Positions 52,906 to 64,000 of a DNA stretch of 64,000 nt are shown here, piece by piece. The notes under the pieces are model-generated. The model was not told the DNA's origin. It saw only the letters and a program-made list of their open reading frames with translations, and did no database searches. Numbering within the stretch: the stretch's first letter is position 1; every line of letters starts with the position of its first letter. The DNA lies in assembly GCF_018687715.1 (NCBI RefSeq), contig NC_056760.1, forward strand, positions 6,175,501-6,239,500, read 5' to 3'. Source of the stretch: Carya illinoinensis. Lineage: Eukaryota > Streptophyta > Magnoliopsida > Fagales > Juglandaceae. The position numbers and the translations under genes were made by a program.

Positions 52906-54592
52906 TAAGTTTACATATTTCATGTGCTGATTTTAATATTTCACAAATTTGATATGTGCGTGTTTAATGCAGTCCACTGCTGAAGTTTTTTTTTTTAAGT
53001 TTACATATTTCGTGTGCTGATTTTAATATTTCACAAATTTGATATGTGCGTGTTTAATGCAGTCCACTGCTGAAGTTTTTTTTTAAGTTTACATATTTCG
53101 TGTGCTGATTTTAATATTTCACAAATTTGATATTTGCGTGTTTAATGCAGTCCACTGCTGAAGTTCTATGGCAGGGGAGGGAAGAACCACTTATTTTCCT
53201 TGATTCACTAAAGGAAGCCCATCTATTTTTTCTTGAAGGCATGAAAAATGGTCTGTCTACTTTTTATTCAGATAGTTCTAAAACTTGCCAACTTTACTTT
53301 ATCCAACTTTACATGATTCGTGGTGGTATTTTTAAATTAGTCAATTTGAATCCACTTGACTTCTTCATGACTCAAGTCAAATACTCAGTTAGCCTGGTTG
53401 AATTTTGAAAAAAAGGCTCCTCTCTAGCTAGTTTGAAATATGCTTTACTTGTGGACTTGTAATGGATCTTGATTTATACGTCTTCTTTAGTACTTTATGC
53501 GCAAGACTAAATCACATTCAGAATTTGGAGGCAGTGGATGCTAAGGAGAGATATCCGAAGGAGTATACAACATGGAGAGAAGATCCTGCTAATTTCTGTG
53601 TGAATGGTGTTTACCCTGTGCGAAAACTGTGGGGAACAGCAAGAGAGGCTTGGAGAGAAATATTGTTATCGCCTGTAAGCCTTTCCCTTAACACCATTGT
53701 TTTATATTCTCATGTTGCAATCAATATAATTACCCTGTAATTATCTTCCTCATTGACCAGGGAGAGAGTTTTTTGGTTGTCACTCATAAATCAATTTTGA
53801 GGTCTCTGATCTGCACAGCTTTAGGGTTACCCCCAGAGAGGTATGTAATTGTATTAAAATACCCTATGACATGGTCTGTTACTTGTGATCCTTGAAAACG
53901 AAATTTGATTGTTCACCAAGTTTCTTGACTATTCTGTAATTTATTTGGATATTCATACAAAAGGGGTAAAGGTTTGACCAATGACATGAGAACTTCATGA
54001 ATTGTGTCTCATATTCCACTAAAGTTGGTATATTCATTCAACAAAATCCTCTTACTTTATAATAACAATCTAAACAATGATTTTCCTGGTATCAGCCTAT
54101 TCCGATGGTCATAGGTAAAATCGCTTAGTACATCCAACTCCCCAAATCAGATGTGACAATGTTAGCTCTTGGTTGTTTTGTTTTGTCAATGCCGTTGTGT
54201 TTTTTGTTTTCCATAGTGGGTTGACGTGATGTCTTTTGTGCATTTTAGATGGAGCTGTTGCTCCAATGACACATTCTTTTATCACTTCTTGTTATCTGAA
54301 TAAGTCCCCATCAGTAAATAGCTATTTTATCAGAGTCAAAATGCCTGCTGGGATTATTGTAACATTGTAATTGACCATGAAATATCATCTGACTAAAAAG
54401 GTTTCACATTTATGCACTATAATTTCCTTTGGTAGTCCACCCTAACAAAGCTTTGAATGGTTCAGGTTCCGAGCAATAGATGTGAATAATGGTGGAATAT
54501 CTGTCTTCAACTTCAACAAAAGAGGAGAAGCAATGCTACAATCTCTAAACATGACGGCCCACATGTACAACGATCACGTCTATCTTTACTGA
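50910..54592 (+). CDS. Chloroplast-type histidine phosphatase (PGAM/2-carboxy-D-arabinitol-1-phosphatase-like)
   Basis: Seven exons in frame: 50910-51066, 52309-52460, 52732-52851, 53151-53250, 53535-53674, 53761-53840 and 54466-54592. They total 876 bases, or 291 residues. Residues 1-52 are Ser/Thr/Arg-rich and poor in acids (SSISVICPCTTSIYGSKRST), as in a plastid transit peptide. The catalytic core has VTLVRHGLSSWNEESRVQ, with the phospho-acceptor His of RHG at about residue 88. It also has DSLKEAHLFF with the general-acid Glu and LVVTHKSI with the second conserved His. It ends TAHMYNDHVYLY. Relatives are annotated as phosphoglycerate mutase-like or 2-carboxy-D-arabinitol-1-phosphatase-like proteins; the substrate of this single-domain type is not settled. 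The ATG at 52302 overlaps the exon 2 acceptor and is not the real start. The exon 4 acceptor lies in a triplicated segment (see repeat at 52907). Confidence 0.85.
52907..53165 (+). repeat. Triplicated intron end plus first 15 bases of exon 4
   Basis: Three tandem units start at AAGTTTACATATTTC (52907, 52997, 53085). Each holds the branch/pyrimidine region, the acceptor TTTAATGCAG and the first exon bases TCCACTGCTGAAGTT. Periods are 90 and 88 bases. Only the third unit continues into the coding exon. Acceptors fall after 52972, 53062 and 53150. Confidence 0.93.
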
Positions 54593-55187
54593 AACTTATA
54601 GATGTCGTACATTCATTGATGAGAAAGAAGCAGCTTTGTATATTTGGATAATACTTGGAATGTTAAGTTTATATGGCACATTCCATTTCATGGTTTCGAA
54701 CATGGCGTTGAGGAGAACTTCGTCTGGAATGAATTTATCTGCAATTATGTAAACACTTGAAGTTGCAGGCCAGGGCCCGTGCATTTTTGTGGCACTTTAA
54801 TCTGGACGACTGGTGTCAGAAAATCTGTTTTCTTTTTCTTCAACCTGCATTTCCTGTTAACACCTTCTTAAGTTATTATAGGTACTGGACCAGGCAGCTA
54901 CATGCAAGTCTAGTACTTCAACTGGCTCATTGTTGGTTTACCATGATTCTTTTTCTTCACCATCACCTCCTCTGGTGTTCACTGTTGAGGTCTCAAGATG
55001 ACTTGCATTGCCATCAGAGTAAAGGTTTTTAAGTCTGCTATTGCGTTTAAGATCAGTGCTCTGTGCTCTAAGAAAAATTCGAGCAAAATGAACTCCTGAG
55101 AGATTTTTTTTCCTTTCGAAAACTAGAAGCTAAACGCCTAATTTGAGCCCCAATATGGGGTTCACGAATGATGAACAGATAGTAACG
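54593..55187. other. Convergent 3' ends of the phosphatase and receptor-kinase genes
   Basis: About 600 bases between two tail-to-tail stop codons. It should contain both 3' UTRs; no gene was seen in it. Confidence 0.5.
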
Positions 55188-58040
<2,853 letters not shown>

Positions 58041-58294
58041 TGTTAAGTTTCAGATGAAATCAATATCATGAACTCGAGACAAGAGAGAAAACTTGAAACT
58101 GAGACTTGTATTGACTGAATTAAAATGATTACAAAATGAAACTCTGTTTATATAAGTGCAGAAAGAAAGTAAAATGACTAACTAACTAACTAACTAACTA
58201 ACTCTTCTTCCTCTTTTAATTTAACACGTGCTGCTGCTGCTGCTGCTTTAGACTTTAATTCCATTTGTTCAATCTTGGATGCTATACTCCAACA
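58041..58294 (-). repeat. 3' LTR of the CRK-inserted Copia element
   Basis: Contains a CTGACTAA-type (ACTA)n run and a (CTG)n run (CTGCTGCTGCTGCTGC). The RNase H frame reads through the purine tract and about 105 bases into this LTR before stopping, the CTG run giving a poly-Ala stretch. Confidence 0.92.
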
Positions 58295-58954
58295 CCCCCC
58301 CTCAAGATGAACATGGATATTAATGATGTTCATCTTGCGTAATGTGTGATGAAAAAGTAGAGAACCAAGGGGTTTTGTCAATATGTCTGCCAGCTGCAAC
58401 CTTGAAGGAATATGAAATAGCTTGATGACTTTTTGCTGTAATTTTTCTCTGATAAGGTGACAATCGATTTCTATGTGCTTTGTCCTCTCATGCTGAACAG
58501 GATTTGTTGCTATGGATAAGGCTGCCTTGCTGTCTGTATAGAGCATTGTTGATTGAGAATGATTAATTCCTAAATCTTGCAAGGCATAAATAAGCCATTG
58601 AATCTCACAGGTGGTTGATGCAATGGCCCGATACTCTGCCTCTGCAGATGACCTGCTTATTGTTGCCTGTTTCTTGCTTTTCCATGAAACCAGTGAGTTG
58701 CCTAAGAAGATAGCAAACCCTGTGACACTTTTTCGAGTGTCAATACACCCTGCCCAGTCACTGTCTGAAAAGGCTTTCAGTTGCAAGTCTGATGATGAGG
58801 GAAAAAGTAATCCTTGTCCTGGTGTTGCTTTCAAATATCTAAGAACTCTGGTGGCTGCCTTATAATGACTGATTGCTGGTTTGGAAAGGAACTGACTTAA
58901 GACTTGAACTGAATAGGTAAGATCAGGTCTGGTGCACCAGTGTCTAATATCCAT
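58190..58954 (-). CDS. Copia RNase H (with end of reverse transcriptase), remnant pol
   Basis: The open frame begins at the deletion junction and soon reads [16 protein letters not shown], the end of the Copia reverse transcriptase. A complete RNase H follows: [62 protein letters not shown] and ADILTKPLG, so the usual acidic residues are present. It is out of frame with the upstream gag/protease frame, which it overlaps by about 58 bases. The ATG at 58954 is therefore a by-product of the deletion and probably not a real start. Confidence 0.85.
   Translation of the reverse strand: MDIRHWCTRPDLTYSVQVLSQFLSKPAISHYKAATRVLRYLKATPGQGLLFPSSSDLQLKAFSDSDWAGCIDTRKSVTGFAIFLGNSLVSWKSKKQATISRSSAEAEYRAIASTTCEIQWLIYALQDLGINHSQSTMLYTDSKAALSIATNPVQHERTKHIEIDCHLIREKLQQKVIKLFHIPSRLQLADILTKPLGSLLFHHTLRKMNIINIHVHLEGGCWSIASKIEQMELKSKAAAAAARVKLKEEEELVS
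58295..58309 (-). other. Polypurine tract
   Basis: Minus strand CATCTTGAGGGGGGG directly before the 3' LTR; it also codes for part of HLEGGCW at the end of the RNase H frame. Confidence 0.8.
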
Positions 58955-60117
58955 GAAATTTCATGTTCTTGGTTTGAAGAAACAGAAAAACAAGAAGAGT
59001 TTAGAAAGTTACCAGAGAAATGAGAAGTGGCAAGATTCACAGCTGGTGTGAGGTTTGTTTGAGGCAGTGAAGGATTTGAATTAGCAAGTGCTAAAAGCTT
59101 GGTAAATTCCTCATGAGTTAAAGAAAACTTTTGGTTCTCATTGCTGTTGGTAATATAGACCTCTTCATTTGAGATAGCTGCATTTACAGTAGGTGAATAT
59201 CGCTTGCCTTTGGGTCCAGTCCAACCAGGGGGGTATCCATGCAACTGGAAACACTTCTCCACAGTGTGTCCATTGTACCCACAGTGAGTACAGTATAGAG
59301 AGGACCTCTTTGACTTTTCTTTCAAGAACTTAGGCTGGTGATTAACTTGTTTGACCAACAGAGCATGAGTTTCATGATCAACAGAATTATTCAACTCTCT
59401 CTGACTTTCTTCTTGAATCAGCAAAGAAAATACATTTGCCATGCTTGGCAATGGAGAACAGAGAAGTAATTGACTCCTTATTGAGGCATAAGAGTCATTG
59501 AGACCAACTAAAAACTTTAAAACATAATCAGACTGTTGTCTCATAAGAAGAAAATCAAATAGGTTGCAGGTGCATGAAGCCATCTTTCCACAGCTACAAG
59601 TAGGAAAGGGTCTGTAGTTGAGATATTCGTCCCAAAGTGTCTTAAATGAACTGAAGTACTCCGTAATTGTTAAAGAGCCTTGAGTGATGGAACTGAGAGA
59701 TTTTTCAAGATGAAAAACTCTAGGACCATCACTTCTCAAATATCTGGTTTTCAATTCATTCCATAAATCGACAGCAGAAGCAACATAAAGAAGACTACTT
59801 CTGATTTCTTTCGATATGGAGTTCATAAGCCAAGAAAGTACCAGATTATTGGCTCTAAGCCAAGCAGTGTGGAGAACACGTTGATCAGCAGGAGGAGCAA
59901 GGATTGATCCATCAATAAATGCAGCTTTGTTCTTGACAGTTAAGGCAATGATGATAGCTCGACTCCAGGCAATGTAATTATTGCCAACAAATATTTCTGA
60001 AACCAGCAATGCACCAGGATTATCACTTGGATGCAAGTAATATGGACTAGAGGAATCATCCGAAGGATTTTGACGAAGATGAGAAGAATGAACAGATACA
60101 TCATCATCAGAATTCAT
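58897..60117 (-). CDS. Copia Gag with truncated protease
   Basis: 406 residues, ATG at 60117. The N-terminus has the Copia gag motif [20 protein letters not shown] then NYIAWSRAI. The UBN2-type middle contains [20 protein letters not shown], and an intact zinc knuckle reads [14 protein letters not shown] (CX2CX4HX4C) at about residue 280. The protease begins WILDTGA, with the active-site DTG, and is cut after it by the internal deletion. A short out-of-frame tail follows, then stop at 58897. Gag itself looks intact and could still be made. Confidence 0.88.
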   Translation of the reverse strand: MNSDDDVSVHSSHLRQNPSDDSSSPYYLHPSDNPGALLVSEIFVGNNYIAWSRAIIIALTVKNKAAFIDGSILAPPADQRVLHTAWLRANNLVLSWLMNSISKEIRSSLLYVASAVDLWNELKTRYLRSDGPRVFHLEKSLSSITQGSLTITEYFSSFKTLWDEYLNYRPFPTCSCGKMASCTCNLFDFLLMRQQSDYVLKFLVGLNDSYASIRSQLLLCSPLPSMANVFSLLIQEESQRELNNSVDHETHALLVKQVNHQPKFLKEKSKRSSLYCTHCGYNGHTVEKCFQLHGYPPGWTGPKGKRYSPTVNAAISNEEVYITNSNENQKFSLTHEEFTKLLALANSNPSLPQTNLTPAVNLATSHFSGNFLNSSCFSVSSNQEHEISWILDTGAPDLILPIQFKS

Positions 60118-60260
60118 TCTTGGAAATTTCCAAGAAATGCAAGAAAATTATGATTTAGAGATTACAAAGATTTTGGGATGAAGATGTTTATAATCGTATC
60201 AGGAAGTGAAATTTGAGATGAAATTTGATACAAGGATTGCGGAAGCAAGAGTATTTTCAA

Positions 60261-60270
60261 TCTGATACCA
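60261..60270 (-). other. Primer-binding site (initiator tRNA-Met)
   Basis: TGGTATCAGA on minus, immediately adjoining the 5' LTR. Confidence 0.8.
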
Positions 60271-60524
60271 TGTTAAGTTTCAGATGAAATCAATATCATG
60301 AACTCGAGACAAGAGAGAAAACTTGAAACTGAGACTTGTATTGACTGAATTAAAATGATTACAAAATGAAACTCTGTTTATATAAGTGCAGAAAGAAAGT
60401 AAAATGACTAACTAACTAACTAACTAACTAACTCTTCTTCCTCTTTTAATTTAACACGTGCTGATGCTGCTGCTGCTTTAGACTTTAATTCCATTTGTTC
60501 ATTCTTGGATGCTATACTCCAACA
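60271..60524 (-). repeat. 5' LTR of the CRK-inserted Copia element
   Basis: Differs from the 3' LTR by CTGATG in place of CTGCTG and ATTCTTGG in place of AATCTTGG. A TATATAAA box on minus (from CTTATATAAACAGAG) is the likely promoter and would transcribe the gag in the same direction as the CRK gene. Confidence 0.92.
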
Positions 60525-61288
60525 GGGGCCGATTTTTTTACTGCCTGGTAAAACGGGTGCACATCAAACCTAACATGGCAGCTTGGAAACAGAGCTCTGC
60601 CCCCTTGCTTTCCACCACAACAACTCTGTAGACTCGCTATGGCTATTTGCAGACACCTATTGCAGTCATGAAGCGAGAGGTCCGGCGTGCATTGGGCAAG
60701 AGTGTAAAGCTTTTGTGACCTTGTGAAATTCGCTTCTTTCGTCCCAAACTTCTTGGCCCCCGAACCTACATCTTTGATCACCTCGCTTGCCAACTCCTCC
60801 ATTGTTGATCTCACCAGCTCGTCAAACAGGTTTGCCTCCGATACATTCTGGGTGCTCCACGTGTAAGCGGAAGGGACGGAGTCCATACTGGAGAAGAAAC
60901 GCTGGTCTGAGTAGCGTAGCATGCACTCGTCGTACCAGGCCACGGCCACTTTCTCCTCGGGGCAGCGCTCGACTACGTCTCTGGCTGCGCCGGCAACGCA
61001 GGCTCTGCAGGAGTCGGCGGGGATGTCTCCGCGACAGAGGAAGAGGCCGTAGACCGTTTCATCGGAAGCGGTGGCTTTGTGGAATCCCTCGTTGCGGGAG
61101 GCGTTGGATGAGAGGGAAGCGAGGAGTCGATTGAGGTTGAATTGGTAGGCGCTGTTGGTGTTGAAAGTGGTCGAGTTTGGACAGTAATGGTGGAGGTAGT
61201 AAGTTGCAGCAACTTCAGTTCGGGTTTGGCTGAGGAAGATGATCAGAAAGGAGAATCCCAAAAGGTTGATGCAGAGGTTGGAATCCAT
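60512..61288 (-). CDS. CRK ectodomain ORF (signal peptide and two DUF26/Gnk2 domains) ending inside the LTR
   Basis: 258 residues, ATG at 61288. Residues 1-28 form a signal peptide (NLLGFSFLIIFLSQTRTEVA). The first DUF26 domain carries CRGDIPADSCRAC and the second CTPDLSLHDCNRC, both C-X8-C-X2-C as in ginkbilobin-2-like domains. The native sequence runs to VKKSAP; the reading then enters the Copia LTR, adds Val-Gly-Val and stops at 60512-60514. The broken gene thus still encodes a complete, secreted, membrane-free double-DUF26 protein like those of the plant cysteine-rich secretory (CRRSP) family. Whether it is expressed is unknown; its own promoter region upstream of 61288 appears uninterrupted. 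Confidence 0.85.
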   Translation of the reverse strand: MDSNLCINLLGFSFLIIFLSQTRTEVAATYYLHHYCPNSTTFNTNSAYQFNLNRLLASLSSNASRNEGFHKATASDETVYGLFLCRGDIPADSCRACVAGAARDVVERCPEEKVAVAWYDECMLRYSDQRFFSSMDSVPSAYTWSTQNVSEANLFDELVRSTMEELASEVIKDVGSGAKKFGTKEANFTRSQKLYTLAQCTPDLSLHDCNRCLQIAIASLQSCCGGKQGGRALFPSCHVRFDVHPFYQAVKKSAPVGV

Positions 61289-62600
61289 TTATCTCTTGCC
61301 CTTCGCAACTAGATACGAGATTAATATTTGAGAACGAACATTGTGGGCAAGATCATAAAATATTTACTCGAATATAAAGACCGAACGACCGTACGTACGT
61401 GTTGATGGAAAGGCATATATATATATATACACACACATGAAGCTAGCAAGTCAAGCTACGCAAATTGCTTTCTCCTCAAGGAATTGCAAGCTTCCAAAAC
61501 CATCATCGTCTTCGCTGCAACATGGAAAATGTATATATAACGAAGGTCTCAATCCAGTTCGGAAACTATTCAACGGTGAAAGTATAAAAATATGAACAAT
61601 GCTATATAAATTTAATTTTGTATTCCGTTGATGCGATTGGTTGTAATTATCAGAACGCACGAAACATATGTAAAAGTGACCATATATATATATATATGTT
61701 ATGGCCTATGCTATATATGATTAAATTGTCCACAAAATTGCATTAAAGTATTCACAAGAAGCAACACTCAAAGTTTGACATGTTTTTTTATTTTATTTTC
61801 TGAAATATCAATACGATCGACCCACACCGGATCTAATACATTAGCCACCCCAATGGAATAATACGCGCCATAATAAATATTCTAATGATAGTGGGTTGTT
61901 GCTATTATTACTTAAAGGAAGTCGACACATGATCTTCTCAACTTTCGGCTATTTAATGCAATCAATTCAACGTTCTTGTTCAAAGAATTTAAACAAGTTG
62001 CAATTAACTCATTTTACAATTATAAGGTAATATTGATATAAATAAATGAAGTAGTTCCTACACACAAATAAATATTTTATATCTCTCTCCCACTTCAACT
62101 CGCAAAAATTAGATTATATATTTTTTTTTCTAACTTGAAGGAATCTTTTTATCTTATTACTACATAATTCTCATTGGCTAGAGGGGTTGACAATTTGCAT
62201 CGGTCGGCATCATATGGCTCTCTATCAAGAAGACAGAAATTTAGTTTTTTTTTCAGGAGGTGGATTGAAATGTAAGGGCAAAAGACAGAAAGTCTAACGA
62301 ATAAACGTTTTTTTGTTTTTTTTGGAATAATACAGCAAGGAAAGCTATCGCAGTACAGAGAAAATACTTGTTTAAATTATATAGCTTACAGATCAAAGAG
62401 AACTAATACAAACGGGCTTGCTTTGGGGTACACCACCAAAATTAGGAAACAAATGGATTAGTCTATAGAATTCTAAACTTTATTACAGCGAAGGGTTACT
62501 GAATCTGCCACAAGAACTTCTAGATCCTGCTAGTTCCAGTTGTGGATGAGCTAATAATAAGCTGGTTCTTTCTTCTTTTTCTTCTTCTTTTGGTTGAGAA
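61289..62600. other. CRK promoter side and KDSB 3' flank
   Basis: 1.3 kb without a gene. (TA)n-(CA)n runs lie at about 61418-61437 and a (TA)n run at 61684-61698. CRK regulatory sequence would lie next to 61289, and the KDSB 3' UTR next to 62600. Confidence 0.4.
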
Positions 62601-64000
62601 TTAGGATAGATTTCGTTCCCGCATCAAAGATTCTATCTTGTTCACATCTTCTGGTGTATCGACACCATGAGCATCATGGTCGACCTTGATCACCTGTGAG
62701 AGAATCGGCAAAAAAATATCAACTTTCTGATTCGGGGACCAGTTTCAATGGCCATTTTTCTCAAGAGAGATTAACAAGTCACAATGTAGAGTTTATAAGT
62801 ACAAAAGCCAATTGCTTCAGACATTACTAAATGGCAGAATAGTAGAGACAGAGTACCCATAAAAAAAACATAAATCTAAGGGGCATCTGCTAATATACTA
62901 TAGTAAACTCCGTTATTAAACATGTTTTCGCATTTTAAAACAATCAAAGATTCAAAACAAGTCAAGCAATCTACGTTGTCATTCACTGAGATGTAGAAGC
63001 GTGAGGATAGTTTAGGCGGCAGTCAGAGTTGAAGCCCAATAACTTTAAGGAGTTCAACTCAGCATTGAGTTCTAAGATTGCTGCTGATTGCAGACTTCAA
63101 TTCTAAGTGGCATTCATGCAAGGAACGTAGAGGATGTAAAAACAGACACGTGCTTAGGAATGAAATGAGGAAAAAAATGCCTTCTGATTCTCGTTTAATA
63201 AATATTCAATAGTAAAAATAGCTTTGTTAAGAAATATAATAATTATGGGTCTTTTTCCAGACTAAAAAGAGCTCCATAGCTTCAAAGCCAGGACTAGAAA
63301 TTACAAGTCAACCTGGTAGACTGGCTAGGCTGGCCTGAGAGAATTCACTCTACTTCGAAAGCATGCTTAATTTACGCCAAACTTAAGATCTTAGAATCGC
63401 CAGTGATATCTTTCTCTCTCTCGCACACATCCGTGCACACATTCACGAAGGAAACTTTAATGCCATATCCAGTAAGATACAAATGATGGATAATTGATGA
63501 AGGAATAGAACAACTCAAACCAAAGATAAACAGTTACCTTCATCTTATATCCATTCTCAAGGACTTTGAGCTGCTCTAAATCTTCTTCTAGTTGCAGTGG
63601 AGTAGGTGGAAGCTCTGGATATATCTTCAAAAACTGTGCGTCATAGCTCTGGAAAGACAGAAGAAATGCATCAGGATGAAAAACCACACAGAAAAGTAGA
63701 AGTTCACAAGGAAAGCCCTTTTAAGCAATACCTGGATACCAAGATGAAGCAAATATGGGTATTGTGGATTGACACTCCCTGACCTGCGTTTCTTACATGA
63801 AGATATGAGTGAAACATTATTAGCCAGCTAGAAGTTCTATTTTGTAGTGCATCCATATAGGAAACACAAATAAACTTACTTGTTATACGGGATCAGACCC
63901 CTTGAAAAATAGATTGCATATCCATGAGCGTCCATCACACATTTCACACGATTTGGATCAGATGCATCTTCTGGTTTCAGGGATGTAACTGCAGTGCTGA
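62601..64000 (-). CDS. KDSB: 3-deoxy-manno-octulosonate cytidylyltransferase (CMP-KDO synthetase), 3' exons only
   Basis: Exons on minus: beyond 64000 to 63880 (incomplete), 63783-63732, 63648-63538 and 62693-62601. They join in frame to give STAVTSLKPEDA..., YAIYFSRGLIPYNKSGSVNP, YPYLLHLGIQ-SYDAQFLKIY, LQLEEDLEQLKVLENGYKMK and VIKVDHDAHGVDTPEDVNKI, ending RERNLS-stop. These are the C-terminal half of plant KDSB, which activates KDO with CTP for the rhamnogalacturonan II pectin of the cell wall. Bacterial KdsB has the same YFSR, LHLGIY and VDTPED-type motifs. The N-terminal half, with the nucleotide-binding motif, lies outside the window. No defect was seen in the part present. Confidence 0.93.

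Larger units (their letters stand above)
58041..60524 (-). mobile_element. Internally deleted Copia LTR retrotransposon inserted in the CRK gene
   Basis: LTRs of 254 bases each (58041-58294 and 60271-60524), starting TGTTAAG and ending CCAACA on plus, flanked by an exact 5-base duplication GGGGC (58036-58040 and 60525-60529). The LTRs differ at only two sites by eye, so insertion is recent. On minus the order is 5' LTR, tRNA-Met primer site, gag, the first residues of protease, then directly the end of reverse transcriptase and RNase H, purine tract, 3' LTR. The 2.48-kb length is about half that of a typical complete Copia. All cis elements needed for replication are present, while integrase and most of reverse transcriptase are missing. 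Confidence 0.94.

Noticed and set aside
58611..58865. Plus-strand frame of 84 codons inside the Copia element
   Set aside because: Antisense shadow of the RNase H frame.
60787..61134. Arg-rich 115-codon plus frame
   Set aside because: Antisense shadow of the CRK ectodomain exon, caused by its GC-rich codon use.

Overview
The window is plant nuclear DNA. Genes have many GT-AG introns, encoded families are plant-specific (cysteine-rich receptor kinase, CASP-like, LSD1-type zinc finger, CMP-KDO synthetase), and spacers are AT-rich and full of LTR retrotransposons. It is a eudicot, probably a woody one; Fagales/walnut family is only my impression from the repeat families. Nothing bacterial, viral or organellar was seen.

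Layout. 1-5300: gene-poor, with a decayed exon of the mitochondrial ATP synthase OSCP subunit and a poly(A)-tailed LINE-like insertion. 5310-16011: one large non-coding Gypsy-type LTR element (LARD-like) whose 5' LTR holds a nested 3-kb solo LTR. 16350-34270: a gene island with an ASY4-like meiotic axis gene (8 exons, +), a two-domain stress-response A/B-barrel gene (+), an LOL2-type LSD1 zinc-finger gene (-, 4 exons) and a complete 25-exon gene for RNA polymerase II subunit 2 (NRPB2, -, 1192 codons plus stop). 34300-41850: repeats, including a short element that captured part of an NFXL2-like gene and a Helitron 3' end. 41865-48031: the last two exons of a CASP-like gene, split by an intron holding a gag-only Copia element that itself holds a 3.5-kb solo LTR. 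50910-54592: a chloroplast-targeted histidine phosphatase (PGAM/CA1P-like, 7 exons, +) with a triplicated 3' splice site. 55188-61288: a cysteine-rich receptor-like kinase gene (-) whose first exon is cut by a recent, internally deleted Copia element. 62601-64000: the 3' exons of CMP-KDO synthetase (KDSB, -), running off the window.

The genes are unrelated housekeeping, meiotic, cell-wall and signalling genes with no operon-like logic. The most notable biology is what transposons did to genes here: a receptor kinase separated into a secreted ectodomain ORF and an orphan kinase half, a captured gene fragment, and three nested or non-autonomous retroelements with target-site duplications readable by eye (exact for three insertions, one mismatch for two). 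Exon borders were worked out by hand from splice consensus, frame continuity and protein-family knowledge; no alignment or transcript data were available. I did not find a wholly new molecular system.
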